DNA of 64,000 bases, from positions 70,038 to 134,037 of the forward strand of contig JAEWDK010000007.1 in NCBI GenBank assembly GCA_023390175.1. Reading direction: 5' to 3'. Within the stretch, counting starts at the first letter, position 1; each line of letters starts with the position of its first letter. The notes under the pieces were generated by a model. The model had not been told where the DNA came from and did not search any database. It saw only the letters and a list, made by a program, of their open reading frames with translations. Below, in pieces: positions 17,887 to 26,292 of this stretch. The translations under genes and the position numbers were made by a program. The DNA comes from Bacillota bacterium. Its GTDB lineage: Bacteria; Bacillota; Clostridia; Oscillospirales; Acutalibacteraceae.

Positions 17887-18329
17887 GCGAATACAGGATT
17901 GTCCCGATGAACGGGGAACACCTTGACGCGCTTGCGCAGGTGGACGCGCTCTGCTTTTCCGACCCGTGGACACGCGACGGCCTGAAAGCGGAGCTTTCCA
18001 GCGATACGGCATGTTTCGCCGCCACCGAAAAAAACGGGTTGGCCGTTGGCTGTGCCGGAATGCACTGTGTTTGCGGCGAATGCTATATTGATAAGGTCTG
18101 CGTTCACCCCGACTGCCGCCGGCAGGGGATGGCACAAGCGCTGGTGCGGTATTTAATTGATTTCGCGCTCGCACATCAAGCGGAATTTATTACGCTGGAG
18201 GTACGCGCGGGCAACGCGCCCGCAATTGCACTTTATCAAAAGCTTGGATTTGAGCCTGTGGGCGTGCGCCCGAACTTTTACTCCGACCCGAAAGAGGACG
18301 CGCTGCTGATGACAAAAAATTTTAAGTAA
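17883..18329 (+). CDS. rimI: Ribosomal protein S18 alanine N-acetyltransferase
   Basis: A 148-residue GNAT enzyme of the RimI type: FSDPWTRDGLKAEL near the N-terminus, YIDKVCVHPDCRRQGMAQAL with the acetyl-CoA loop, ITLEVRAGNAPAIALYQKLG and the C-terminal YSDPKEDALLMTK. In many Firmicutes rimI lies between tsaB and tsaD; here tsaD follows after a repeat-filled spacer, while tsaB is not in the window. The start overlaps the preceding stop (ATGA). Confidence 0.88.
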   Translation: MSEYRIVPMNGEHLDALAQVDALCFSDPWTRDGLKAELSSDTACFAATEKNGLAVGCAGMHCVCGECYIDKVCVHPDCRRQGMAQALVRYLIDFALAHQAEFITLEVRAGNAPAIALYQKLGFEPVGVRPNFYSDPKEDALLMTKNFK

Positions 18330-18344
18330 TTTTATTTTAAGCGC

Positions 18345-18495
18345 CCTTAGGCCGGGCAGGTCCCTCGGTGAGAGGGCTAAAGAAAGACTCCCTCTCTGAG
18401 GGCGATTCCCCTGTTAGGGGAAATGTCGCTTTGCGACAAAAGGGTGTAGGTGCCTGGAGGGGGCTGGCAGGCGAAGCCTGGCTGAGGGAGTATTG
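18345..18495. repeat. Dispersed intergenic palindromic repeat, copy 2
   Basis: Repeat of the 'ctccctc...gagggag' class between rimI and tsaD. The segment GCTGGCAGGCGAAGCCTGGC followed by TGAGGGAGT recurs at 18650-18681 with one difference. No coding content. Confidence 0.65.
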
Positions 18496-18690
18496 GCAAT
18501 AGACAATGGACAATTGGGGACGAACTCCTTCCGTCACGCCGAGCGTGCCACCTCCCTCATAGAGGGAGGCAAAGGAAAAACAAACAAAAAAAGCTCCCTG
18601 TTAGGGGAATCACCCTCGAGGAAGGGACTAAAAGGCTCCCTCTTTGAGGGAGCTGGCAGGCGAAGCCTGACTGAGGGAGTTATAACACTG
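18496..18690. repeat. Dispersed intergenic palindromic repeat, copy 3
   Basis: Adjacent copy in the same spacer. 18524-18572 nearly repeats 15667-15715, and the leader CAATAGACAATGGACAATTG matches the flanks of the repeat at 12692-12990. Contains GGCTCCCTC-TTT-GAGGGAGCT. Confidence 0.7.
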
Positions 18691-18715
18691 TATTTTAAAA
18701 TAAGGGGAAAAAAGA

Positions 18716-19729
18716 ATGCGCATTTTAGCACTGGAAAGCTCCTGCGATGAAACCGCCGCCGCAGTGGTGGAGGACGGCCGCAAGGTTTTGTCTTCGGTTA
18801 TCGCTTCGCAGGTGGAGGAACATAAGCTCTACGGCGGCGTTGTGCCGGAAATCGCTTCCCGCCGCCACTGCGAGGCCGTTGTGGGGGTAACGCAGCAGGC
18901 GCTGGAAGACGCGCACATGGCACTGGAGGAAGTGGACGCAATCGCCGTTACCTACGCGCCCGGTTTAATCGGCGCGCTTTTGGTGGGCGTCAATTTTGCA
19001 AAGGGTCTGGCACTGTCCGCCGGGAAGCCGCTGATTCCGGTGCATCACCTGCGTTCCCATATCGCCGCCAACTACATCACATCGCCCGAACTCAAACCGC
19101 CGTTCCTTTGCCTTGTTGTTTCCGGCGGGCACACCCATATTATTGAGGTGAAGGATTACACCGACCTGCGCGTGCTCGGCCGTACCCGTGACGACGCGGC
19201 GGGCGAAGCCTTTGACAAAGCGGCCCGCGCCATGGGAATGCCCTACCCGGGCGGCGTGGAAATGGATAAAATCGCGCAGAACGGAAATGAAAACGCCTTT
19301 CAGCTGCCGCACCCCACCGTGGACGGTTCGGCTTACGACTTCAGCTTTTCCGGGCTGAAAACATCGGTCATCAACCTGATTCACAACGCGGAGCAAAAAG
19401 GGCAGACGCTGCCTGTGGAAGATTTAGCGGCCTCGTTCCGCAAAGCGGTGGTTGACTGCCTTGTGAAAAATTTTGTAAAAGCGGCGCAGGACACCGGCAG
19501 CACAAAGCTGGTGATTGCGGGCGGCGTTTCCGCCAATTCCCTTTTGCGCAGCCGGCTGCAGCAGGAATGCAGTACGCGCGGGTGGCAGTTTTACATGCCG
19601 CAGCTGTCCCTGTGCGGCGATAATGCGGCGATGGTCGGCTCCCAGGGATATTATGAATATCTGACGGGTAAAATAGCGGGGATGGATTTAAATGCATGTG
19701 CCGAGATGCCGGTGGACGGGAAAGCATAA
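18716..19729 (+). CDS. tsaD: tRNA N6-adenosine threonylcarbamoyltransferase
   Basis: Transfers threonylcarbamoyl to A37 of ANN-decoding tRNAs (t6A synthesis). The 337-residue product has all family marks: ILALESSCDETAAAVV, LYGGVVPEIASRRH, the metal ligands in PVHHLRSHI, VSGGHTHI, PYPGGVEMDK and the C-terminal VIAGGVSANSLLR. ATG at 18716 with AAGGGGA upstream. It needs TsaB, TsaE and TsaC, none of which is in the window. Confidence 0.95.
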   Translation: MRILALESSCDETAAAVVEDGRKVLSSVIASQVEEHKLYGGVVPEIASRRHCEAVVGVTQQALEDAHMALEEVDAIAVTYAPGLIGALLVGVNFAKGLALSAGKPLIPVHHLRSHIAANYITSPELKPPFLCLVVSGGHTHIIEVKDYTDLRVLGRTRDDAAGEAFDKAARAMGMPYPGGVEMDKIAQNGNENAFQLPHPTVDGSAYDFSFSGLKTSVINLIHNAEQKGQTLPVEDLAASFRKAVVDCLVKNFVKAAQDTGSTKLVIAGGVSANSLLRSRLQQECSTRGWQFYMPQLSLCGDNAAMVGSQGYYEYLTGKIAGMDLNACAEMPVDGKA

Positions 19730-19898
19730 AAATACAAATAAATTATGAATAATTGTATGTTAATACATTTGGTTCTTCAAAAAAAATAATTTGCTAAAAG
19801 ATTAACAAATTGCCAAATTGTAATTAATTCTATTAAAGGAATGTATTATAATAGTTCTAATTTCGTTTTAGGCCATTGGGCCGGAAGGAGAAAAAATT

Positions 19899-21662
19899 AT
19901 GACCAATAACAAGTCAGTGTTAAACTGGGTCGAAGAGATGAAAAAGCTTGTCTGTCCGGATCAATTAGTCTGGATTGACGGTTCTGAGGCACAGCTCGAA
20001 GCGCTCCGCGCCGAAGCATGTGCATCGGGCGAAATCATCAAACTGAATCAGGAAAAGCTCCCAGGATGCTACCTGCACCGTACCGCTGTAAACGACGTTG
20101 CACGTGTAGAAGACAGAACCTTTATCTGCTCCCGCAAAGAAGAGGACGCGGGCCCGACCAACCACTGGAAGGCACCCCAGGAAGCTTACAAAATGCTTTA
20201 TGATATTGCAAGGGGCAGTTATAAGGGCCGTACCATGTATGTGATTCCTTATTCCATGGGCCCGGTAGGTTCTCCTTTGGCAAAAATCGGCGTTGAACTG
20301 ACCGACTCCATTTATGTTGTTCTAAACATGAGCATTATGGCCCGTGTTGGCCAAAAGGTATGGGATACCCTCGGCGACAGCGACGGATGGGTTCGCGGCC
20401 TGCACTGCAAGTGCGACATTGACGCGGAAAAGAGATACATCTGCCACTTCCCGGAAGACAACACCATTATTTCCGTAAACTCCGGTTACGGCGGGAACGT
20501 TCTGCTCGGCAAAAAATGCTTTGCTCTGCGTATCGCTTCCTACCTTGGCAAGACCGAAGGCTGGATGGCTGAGCATATGCTCATCCTCGGCATTCAAAAC
20601 CCGAAGGGTGAAATCAAATATGTCGCGGCTGCATTCCCGTCTGCCTGCGGCAAGACCAACCTCGCCATGCTCATTCCGCCGGAGGGCTACATCAAAAAGG
20701 GTTACAAGGTTTGGACCGTCGGCGACGATATCGCCTGGATGCGCCAGGGAGCGGACGGCAGACTGTATGCAATTAATCCCGAAAACGGATTCTTCGGCGT
20801 TGCACCGGGTACTAACAATAAATCCAACCCGAACGCGCTTGCTTCCACAAAATCCGGCACCATCTTTACCAACGTTGCCCAAAACCTGGACGACAACACG
20901 GTTTGGTGGGAAGGCCTTGACAAGAATCCGCCTAAGAACGCGCTTAACTGGAAGGGCGAGCCTTGGGATGGTACAACCTCCGATCAAAAGGGTGCTCATC
21001 CGAACAGCCGCTTCACTGCGCCTGCTAAGAACTGCCCGTGCGTCAGCCCCGAGTTCGACAAGGGCACCGGCGTTCCGATTTCCGCAATTATCTTCGGCGG
21101 CCGCCGCGCACAGACCACTCCGCTGGTTTATCAGTCCCGCGACTGGAACAACGGCGTGTTCGTCGGTTCCATCATGGCTTCCGAAACAACTGCAGCCGCA
21201 ACCGGTGCAGTCGGTGTTGTTCGCCGCGACCCAATGGCAATGCTGCCCTTCTGCGGCTACCACATGGGCGACTACTTCAAGCACTGGATTGAAATGGGTG
21301 CGAAGCTTGGCGAACATGCGCCTAAGATCTTCAACGTGAACTGGTTCCGTCTTGACGACGAAGGCCACTTTATTTGGCCGGGCTTCGGCGACAACCTCCG
21401 CGTTCTCGAATGGATCATCAGCCGCTGCGAAGGCAAGGCAGACGCTGTCGAAACTCCGATCGGCTTTGTTCCGAAGGCGGAAGACATCAACCTGGAAGGC
21501 CTTGACTTCAGCATCGATACGCTCAAGAGCATTCTTGAGGTAAAGAAGGATCAGTGGACGAAGGAGTCCGAGGGCATTGAAGAATTCTACAAGAAGTTTG
21601 GCGACAAGCTCCCGACAGAATTGAAAGAACAGCTCGATATCTTAAAGAACAACCTCAAATAA
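19899..21662 (+). CDS. pckG: Phosphoenolpyruvate carboxykinase (GTP)
   Basis: Interconverts oxaloacetate and PEP with GTP/GDP; in fermentative anaerobes it often works in the carboxylating direction. The 587-residue length and the sequences FPSACGKTNLAML (GTP-type P-loop with the mobile-loop cysteine), WTVGDDIAWM (metal site), and RAQTTPLVYQSRDW place it in the GTP family, not the ATP family. A GGAAGGAG site precedes the ATG, and TATAAT at 19847-19852 is a likely -10 box. Preferred codons are used throughout, consistent with high expression. It has its own terminator. Confidence 0.95.
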   Translation: MTNNKSVLNWVEEMKKLVCPDQLVWIDGSEAQLEALRAEACASGEIIKLNQEKLPGCYLHRTAVNDVARVEDRTFICSRKEEDAGPTNHWKAPQEAYKMLYDIARGSYKGRTMYVIPYSMGPVGSPLAKIGVELTDSIYVVLNMSIMARVGQKVWDTLGDSDGWVRGLHCKCDIDAEKRYICHFPEDNTIISVNSGYGGNVLLGKKCFALRIASYLGKTEGWMAEHMLILGIQNPKGEIKYVAAAFPSACGKTNLAMLIPPEGYIKKGYKVWTVGDDIAWMRQGADGRLYAINPENGFFGVAPGTNNKSNPNALASTKSGTIFTNVAQNLDDNTVWWEGLDKNPPKNALNWKGEPWDGTTSDQKGAHPNSRFTAPAKNCPCVSPEFDKGTGVPISAIIFGGRRAQTTPLVYQSRDWNNGVFVGSIMASETTAAATGAVGVVRRDPMAMLPFCGYHMGDYFKHWIEMGAKLGEHAPKIFNVNWFRLDDEGHFIWPGFGDNLRVLEWIISRCEGKADAVETPIGFVPKAEDINLEGLDFSIDTLKSILEVKKDQWTKESEGIEEFYKKFGDKLPTELKEQLDILKNNLK

Positions 21663-21674
21663 TAAATTCAGCTC

Positions 21675-21708
21675 AGCGGCACTCTGAAAATTCGGAGTGC
21701 CGCTTTTT
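21675..21708 (+). terminator. Terminator after pckG
   Basis: Perfect stem AGCGGCACTC / GAGTGCCGCT followed by T5. Confidence 0.9.
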
Positions 21709-21758
21709 CGTTCCCGCTTTCGCCGAAGTCAGCCTAAAAAAACGATAAGATAATTTGT

Positions 21759-21787
21759 TTGACAAATGGCAGGAAAATCAATATACT
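21759..21787 (+). promoter_or_regulatory. Sigma-A promoter for the TM2-domain gene
   Basis: TTGACA at 21759-21764, 17-base spacer, TATACT at 21782-21787; start codon 35 bases downstream. Confidence 0.8.
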
Positions 21788-21821
21788 ATGTATTAAATAG
21801 TATCAATAAGGGGGATTTTTT

Positions 21822-22202
21822 ATGAGATGTACAAGATGCGGCCGTGAAAATCCGCTTGGCGCTGCTTTTTGCAACGGCTGCGGCGCACCGCTGCCCCAGG
21901 CGCAGCCCCAGTCAAACACACCGCCGATTTACAATGCACAGCCGGTTTACAACCCGCAGCCTGCTTATAATGTGCATCCGGTTTACCCATACCCCATTTC
22001 GCATTTGAACCGCTGGATTGCTTTTTTGCTCTGCTTTTTCCTGGGTGTGCTTGGGGTTCACCGCTTTTATGTAAATAAGGTCGGCACGGGCGTTCTGTAC
22101 CTTCTGACAGCCGGGCTGTTTGGCATTGGCTGGCTGGTCGATTTGATTATGATCGCCTGCGGCAGTTTTACCGACGCAGCGGGGCTTCCGTTAAAAGAAT
22201 AA
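21822..22202 (+). CDS. Zinc-ribbon and TM2 domain protein
   Basis: A 126-residue protein with an N-terminal zinc ribbon (CTRCGRENPLGAAFCNGCG, four cysteines), a Pro/Tyr/Asn-rich linker of about 35 residues and a C-terminal TM2 domain: NRWIAFLLCFFLGVLGVHRF, YVNKVGTGVLYLLTAGLFGI and WLVDLIMI. TM2 proteins are small two-helix membrane proteins of unknown role. Its own promoter and terminator show a single-gene unit. Confidence 0.85.
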   Translation: MRCTRCGRENPLGAAFCNGCGAPLPQAQPQSNTPPIYNAQPVYNPQPAYNVHPVYPYPISHLNRWIAFLLCFFLGVLGVHRFYVNKVGTGVLYLLTAGLFGIGWLVDLIMIACGSFTDAAGLPLKE

Positions 22203-22213
22203 ACTGTTTTCTG

Positions 22214-22250
22214 TGGCTGCCCGTGTGCTTCGGGCAGCCTCTTTTTATCC
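22214..22250 (+). terminator. Terminator after the TM2 gene
   Basis: Stem GGCTGCCCG / CGGGCAGCC then a T-rich run. Confidence 0.85.
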
Positions 22251-22401
22251 TCTGCAATTCGCATTTTTCTGCGATTCATAATTCAGGTAAAATCGCTGCA
22301 ATAGTGGAAAAATTCGGATTTTTTTGCAGTTAAATATCAATATTAGCCCAAAAAGTATGAATAAATTGTTTCCAGTCCAAAAAGTTTGTGTAAATATGAC
22401 A

Positions 22402-22430
22402 TTGTTTTATTGCTTTGAACTTCTTATAAT
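22402..22430 (+). promoter_or_regulatory. Promoter for the purine permease gene
   Basis: TTGTTT at 22402-22407, 17-base spacer, TATAAT at 22425-22430, about 70 bases before the start codon. Confidence 0.7.
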
Positions 22431-22452
22431 ATAAGTAATAACAGCGGTATTA

Positions 22453-22492
22453 CCCGGCAAAAACTTTGTCGGGCAATTTATTTTTTTAGGAG
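22453..22492 (+). promoter_or_regulatory. Terminator-like hairpin in the permease leader
   Basis: TTACCCGGCAAA and TTTGTCGGGCAA pair around a short loop and are followed by a seven-base T-run, all inside the transcribed leader and just before the AGGAGG site. It could act as an attenuator. I found no purine riboswitch core upstream of it. Confidence 0.45.
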
Positions 22493-22501
22493 GAAAAAAA
22501 T

Positions 22502-23944
22502 ATGGCAGGTAGCACAGAAACAGCGTACCATCCAAAGGGTGATTTCTTTAACTTAAAAGGGAATCACACCAATGTCCGCACAGAAGTCGGTGCAGGCGTA
22601 ACCACTTTCTTTGCAATGGCGTACATCATCATTGTAAACCCAACCATGCTTTCCCAAACAGGCATGCCGTGGGGTGCGGTTTTCCTTGCAACCATCATTG
22701 CTTCGGTTATCGGCACACTGGTTATGGGCTTGTTTGCAAATGTTCCTTACGCACAGGCTCCGGGCATGGGCCTCAACGCGTTTTTTGTTTTTACGGTTTG
22801 CTTTGGCCTGCATTTTAAATGGCAGGAAGCACTTGCCATGGTTTTCATCTGCGGTTTAATCAACATTCTGATTACCGTAACCAAGGTTCGTAAATTAATC
22901 ATTAAATCCATTCCGGAAAGCCTGCAAAACGCCATCGGCGGCGGTATCGGCATTTTCATCGCCTATATCGGCATTAAGAATGCGGGCCTGATTCAGTTTA
23001 CCTCCGACCCCGGCACCTACACCCTGCTTGAAAGCAAAACAGTAATTGCGAAAAGCAGCGCAGTTCCGGCAATTGTTACCTTAAACACCCCGGCTGTGTG
23101 GCTTGCCTTAATCGGGATCGCATTAACCGTTATCCTTCTTGTTATGAAGGTAAAAGGCGCAATTTTAATCAGCATCATTGTTACGACTCTGCTCGGTATT
23201 CCGCTCGGACTTACCACAATGGGGCAGGCTATAAGCTTTAATGAAGCAATCAGCAAGCTTCCCCAAACCTTTGGCGCTGCGTTCGGCAACCCCGGAATCG
23301 GTTCTCTGTTTACCGACCCGTCCAAAATCCCGCTTGTTTTAATGACAATCTTCGCGTTCAGCCTTTCCGATACCTTTGACACAATTGGTACCTTCATTGG
23401 AACAGGCCGTAAAACCGGAATCTTCAGCGCGGAAGATCAAAAGGCGCTGGAATCCAGTAATGGCTTTAAGTCAAAGATGGACAAGGCATTGTTTGCAGAC
23501 GCAACCGCAACCTCCATCGGCGCAATCTTCGGTACCTCCAACACCACCACTTATGTGGAAAGCGCAGCAGGCATCGGCGCGGGTGGCCGCACCGGCTTAA
23601 CCAGCGTAGTAACCGCCGTCCTGTTTATCGCCAGTGCATTCCTGGCCCCGCTCGTGAGCGCGGTTCCTTCCGCTGCGACTGCTCCGGCATTGATTGCGGT
23701 TGGTATTATGATGCTCAGCGCGTTTAAAGAAATTGCGTGGGATAACCTTGAAGATGCTATCCCGGCATTCTTTGCAAGCGTGTTTATGGCGTTCTGCTAC
23801 AGCATTTCTTACGGTATTGCCGCCGGCTTCATTTTCTACTGCATCATCAAGGTGTTCCGCGGCAAAGCAAAAGAAATTCACCCGATTCTTTGGGTTGCGA
23901 CCGGCCTGTTCGTTTTGAACTTCGTCATCCTCGCAATCATATAA
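22502..23944 (+). CDS. Adenine/guanine/hypoxanthine permease, AzgA (NCS2) family
   Basis: Proton-coupled purine uptake transporter of 480 residues with about 12-14 hydrophobic segments. AzgA-type marks are TEVGAGVTTFFAMAYIIIVN at the N-terminus, YAQAPGMGLNAFF, the SLQNAIGGGIGIFIAYIG segment, FSLSDTFDTIGTFIGTGR and SNTTTYVESAAGIGAGGRTG. It lies alone between its own promoter and terminator. Exact substrate among purine bases cannot be read from the sequence. Confidence 0.92.
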   Translation: MAGSTETAYHPKGDFFNLKGNHTNVRTEVGAGVTTFFAMAYIIIVNPTMLSQTGMPWGAVFLATIIASVIGTLVMGLFANVPYAQAPGMGLNAFFVFTVCFGLHFKWQEALAMVFICGLINILITVTKVRKLIIKSIPESLQNAIGGGIGIFIAYIGIKNAGLIQFTSDPGTYTLLESKTVIAKSSAVPAIVTLNTPAVWLALIGIALTVILLVMKVKGAILISIIVTTLLGIPLGLTTMGQAISFNEAISKLPQTFGAAFGNPGIGSLFTDPSKIPLVLMTIFAFSLSDTFDTIGTFIGTGRKTGIFSAEDQKALESSNGFKSKMDKALFADATATSIGAIFGTSNTTTYVESAAGIGAGGRTGLTSVVTAVLFIASAFLAPLVSAVPSAATAPALIAVGIMMLSAFKEIAWDNLEDAIPAFFASVFMAFCYSISYGIAAGFIFYCIIKVFRGKAKEIHPILWVATGLFVLNFVILAII

Positions 23945-23962
23945 TTCACCAATCCTTTTTGG

Positions 23963-23997
23963 CAGCTCCGCATCTTTGGGTGCGGGGCTGTTTTTTA
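23963..23997 (+). terminator. Terminator after the purine permease
   Basis: Stem CAGCTCCGCA / TGCGGGGCTG followed by T6. Confidence 0.85.
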
Positions 23998-24058
23998 TAT
24001 ATTTATTATTTGATTTCGCTGTGATATAATTTAGCCATATTATAATTGAGGTGAAGGT

Positions 24059-24781
24059 ATGCCCAGATTTTTTATCGACTATGTTCCGGAGGAAAAAACC
24101 GTTATTACTGGGGACGACTCCCGGCATATTTCCCGTTCGCTGCGCATGCAGCCGGGGGAAAGGCTGATTTTGTGCGACAGCGTCGGAACGGATTATAACT
24201 GTGAGATAGAGCACGTTGCGGACGACGGCGTTGTTGTGCGCGTGCTCAGCTTTTGCAAAACGGTTGCCGAACCGAGCGTAAAAGTAACGGTGTATCAGGG
24301 GCTGCCGAAAGCCGATAAAATGGACAGCATTGTGCAAAAGGCGGTGGAAACGGGCGCCGTCCGCATTGTGCCCGTCATGACCGCGCGGTGCGTTTCCAAG
24401 CCGGATGAAAAATCGGCGTCAAAAAAAACAGCGCGCTGGCAGAAAATTGCGGAAGAGGCCGCCAAGCAGAGCGGCCGGGGCGTCATTCCGCAGGTCGCCG
24501 CGCTGGCCGGGTTTAAAGCGGCGGTGCAGGAAGCGGCGCATAACGGCGAAATCGTTTTGTTCTTCGAGGGCGGCGGGCAGAGCATTGCCGAGCTTGTGAC
24601 GAAAGAAAGCGGAAACCTGTCCATTTTCATCGGGCCGGAAGGCGGGTTTGAACAGGCGGAGGTGGACTACGTGCTGCAAAGCGGCGGAAAAGCCGGCACG
24701 CTCGGCGCGCGGATTCTCCGCACGGAAACCGCTCCGATTGCGGCCCTGGCCGCCATTATGCTGGCGTCGGGGAATATGTAA
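24059..24781 (+). CDS. rsmE: 16S rRNA (uracil1498-N3)-methyltransferase
   Basis: SPOUT-class methyltransferase of 240 residues acting on the 16S rRNA in the 30S subunit. The N-terminal PUA-like part has SRHISRSLRMQPGERL; the C-terminal knot domain has KADKMDSIVQKAVETGAVRIVP, IFIGPEGGFEQAEVD and LGARILRTETAPIAALA, all diagnostic. AGGTGAAGG lies just before the ATG. Followed after 63 bases by dcd on the same strand. Confidence 0.94.
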   Translation: MPRFFIDYVPEEKTVITGDDSRHISRSLRMQPGERLILCDSVGTDYNCEIEHVADDGVVVRVLSFCKTVAEPSVKVTVYQGLPKADKMDSIVQKAVETGAVRIVPVMTARCVSKPDEKSASKKTARWQKIAEEAAKQSGRGVIPQVAALAGFKAAVQEAAHNGEIVLFFEGGGQSIAELVTKESGNLSIFIGPEGGFEQAEVDYVLQSGGKAGTLGARILRTETAPIAALAAIMLASGNM

Positions 24782-24844
24782 AGCGGTGTTTGTGCCGAAG
24801 AATAACACGGATGAAGTCAGGCATATTGGAAAGGTTGTTGAATC

Positions 24845-25366
24845 ATGATATTGTCGGGCAAAGAAATTTTGAAACACATCGGGAAAGAAATTATCATCGA
24901 ACCGTTTGATCAATCCAGAATTAATCCAAACAGCTACAATTTGTCTTTGCATAATGAGTTGCTGGTTTATGAAAACAACCGGCTTGATATGAAGCTGGCA
25001 AACCCTGTCAAGCAGATTATCATTCCGGAAAGCGGCCTGCTGCTGGAACCGAACAGGCTTTATTTGGGGCGGACAAATGAGTTCACAAAAACGGATCAAT
25101 ATGTTCCCATGCTGGAAGGCCGCTCCTCCACGGGCAGGCTGGGTCTTTTCATCCATGTTACCGCGGGCTTCGGCGATATCGGATTCGCCGGATACTGGAC
25201 TTTGGAGATTTTTTGCGTTCAGCCATTGGTCATCTATCCGAATGTGGAAATCTGCCAGATTTATTATCATGATATTGACGGGGAATATGATTTGTACAGC
25301 AGCGGAAAATACCAGAATAATACGGGAATACAGCCAAGCTTATTATACACAGAGTTTAAAAAATAA
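24845..25366 (+). CDS. dcd: dCTP deaminase
   Basis: Trimeric enzyme that deaminates dCTP to dUTP for dTMP synthesis. The 173-residue product holds the conserved core EGRSSTGRLGLFIHVTAGFG followed by DIGFAGYWTLEIF, and the N-terminal INPNSYNLSLHNELLVY. Whether it also hydrolyses dUTP (DCD-DUT) cannot be decided. Translation starts three bases after the end of a GTTGAATC stretch with only a modest ribosome binding site, which may mean coupling to the upstream rsmE transcript. Confidence 0.9.
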   Translation: MILSGKEILKHIGKEIIIEPFDQSRINPNSYNLSLHNELLVYENNRLDMKLANPVKQIIIPESGLLLEPNRLYLGRTNEFTKTDQYVPMLEGRSSTGRLGLFIHVTAGFGDIGFAGYWTLEIFCVQPLVIYPNVEICQIYYHDIDGEYDLYSSGKYQNNTGIQPSLLYTEFKK

Positions 25367-25442
25367 CAGCCGGGTTGTTCAGGGGAACCGCGAAAGGCAC
25401 ACTGCTTTGCCGGGCCCCGGCTGAAAATACGAGGAATGAAAA

Positions 25443-26168
25443 ATGCAGACTGCTCTGATTACCGGCGCGTCACGCGGGATCGGCAGCGCAATTGCGCGCC
25501 GGCTTGCCGCGGACGGCTTTCGGATTATTGTAAACTATCACACCGCTGAAAAACAGGCGGAATATTTGGCCGCACAATTGAATAATACTCATGGTAAAGG
25601 CAGTACCGTCCTTTATCGGGCGGATGTGTCCGACAGGGAGCAGGTTGAGCGGATGTTCCGTGCGGCCGGCGGGGTTGACGTGCTGGTGAACAACGCGGGT
25701 ATCGCGCAGCAAAAACTGTTCACCGACATCACGGAGCAGGACTGGAACAGAATGTTTGACGTGGACGTAAAGGGCGTGTTCCATTGCTGTCAGTGCGCGC
25801 TGCCGTACATGATTCATCAAAAACGCGGGAAAATCATCAATATTTCTTCTATGTGGGGGCAGGTCGGCGCTTCCTGCGAAGTGCATTATTCCGCGGCCAA
25901 GGCGGCGGTTATCGGGCTGACAAAGGCGCTTGCCAAGGAAGTGGGGCCGTCCGGCATACAGGTTAACTGTATTGCGCCGGGTGTGATTCAAACCGAAATG
26001 AACGCCAAACTGGATGAGAGCACAATCGATGAACTGAAAGAGGAAACGCCGCTCGGTGTGATTGGTTCGGCGGAGGACATTGCCGCCGCCGTCAGCTTTT
26101 TGGCGGGTGAAAATTCAAATTTTATTACAGGCCAGATTTTGGGTGTAAACGGCGGCATGATTATTTAA
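25443..26168 (+). CDS. Short-chain dehydrogenase/reductase, FabG/YmfI-like
   Basis: NAD(P)-dependent reductase of 241 residues. Nucleotide site TGASRGIGSAIARRL, NNAG motif VLVNNAGIAQ, catalytic Ser-Tyr-Lys in INISSMWGQVGASCEVHYSA and K four residues after Tyr, and C-terminal FITGQILGVNGGMI. SSMWG and the isolated location resemble YmfI, the EF-P 5-aminopentanone reductase of Firmicutes, more than a fatty-acid-cluster FabG; this sub-assignment is inference. AATACGAGG precedes the ATG at 25443. Confidence 0.8.
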   Translation: MQTALITGASRGIGSAIARRLAADGFRIIVNYHTAEKQAEYLAAQLNNTHGKGSTVLYRADVSDREQVERMFRAAGGVDVLVNNAGIAQQKLFTDITEQDWNRMFDVDVKGVFHCCQCALPYMIHQKRGKIINISSMWGQVGASCEVHYSAAKAAVIGLTKALAKEVGPSGIQVNCIAPGVIQTEMNAKLDESTIDELKEETPLGVIGSAEDIAAAVSFLAGENSNFITGQILGVNGGMII

Positions 26169-26232
26169 ATCATATCTTTTCTACCAAATAAATTACAATT
26201 GATTCATCTTCATTACAGTACTGTCAGAACTA

Positions 26233-26260
26233 TAGACATTCCCAATAAATATTCTATAAT
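26233..26260 (+). promoter_or_regulatory. Promoter for the DUF3298-like lipoprotein gene
   Basis: TAGACA at 26233-26238, 16-base spacer, TATAAT at 26255-26260. Confidence 0.65.
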
Positions 26261-26292
26261 AGAATCAGACGGGATGAGAGGAAGAATACTGT

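Noticed and set aside
20322..21368. A 348-codon open frame on the minus strand
   Set aside because: Antisense to pckG in a gene with strong codon bias; no domain and no ribosome binding site.
22261..22500. Purine riboswitch upstream of the purine permease
   Set aside because: The conserved TATAATCCTAA...GTTTC-type core and paired loops are not present; only a terminator-like hairpin is.
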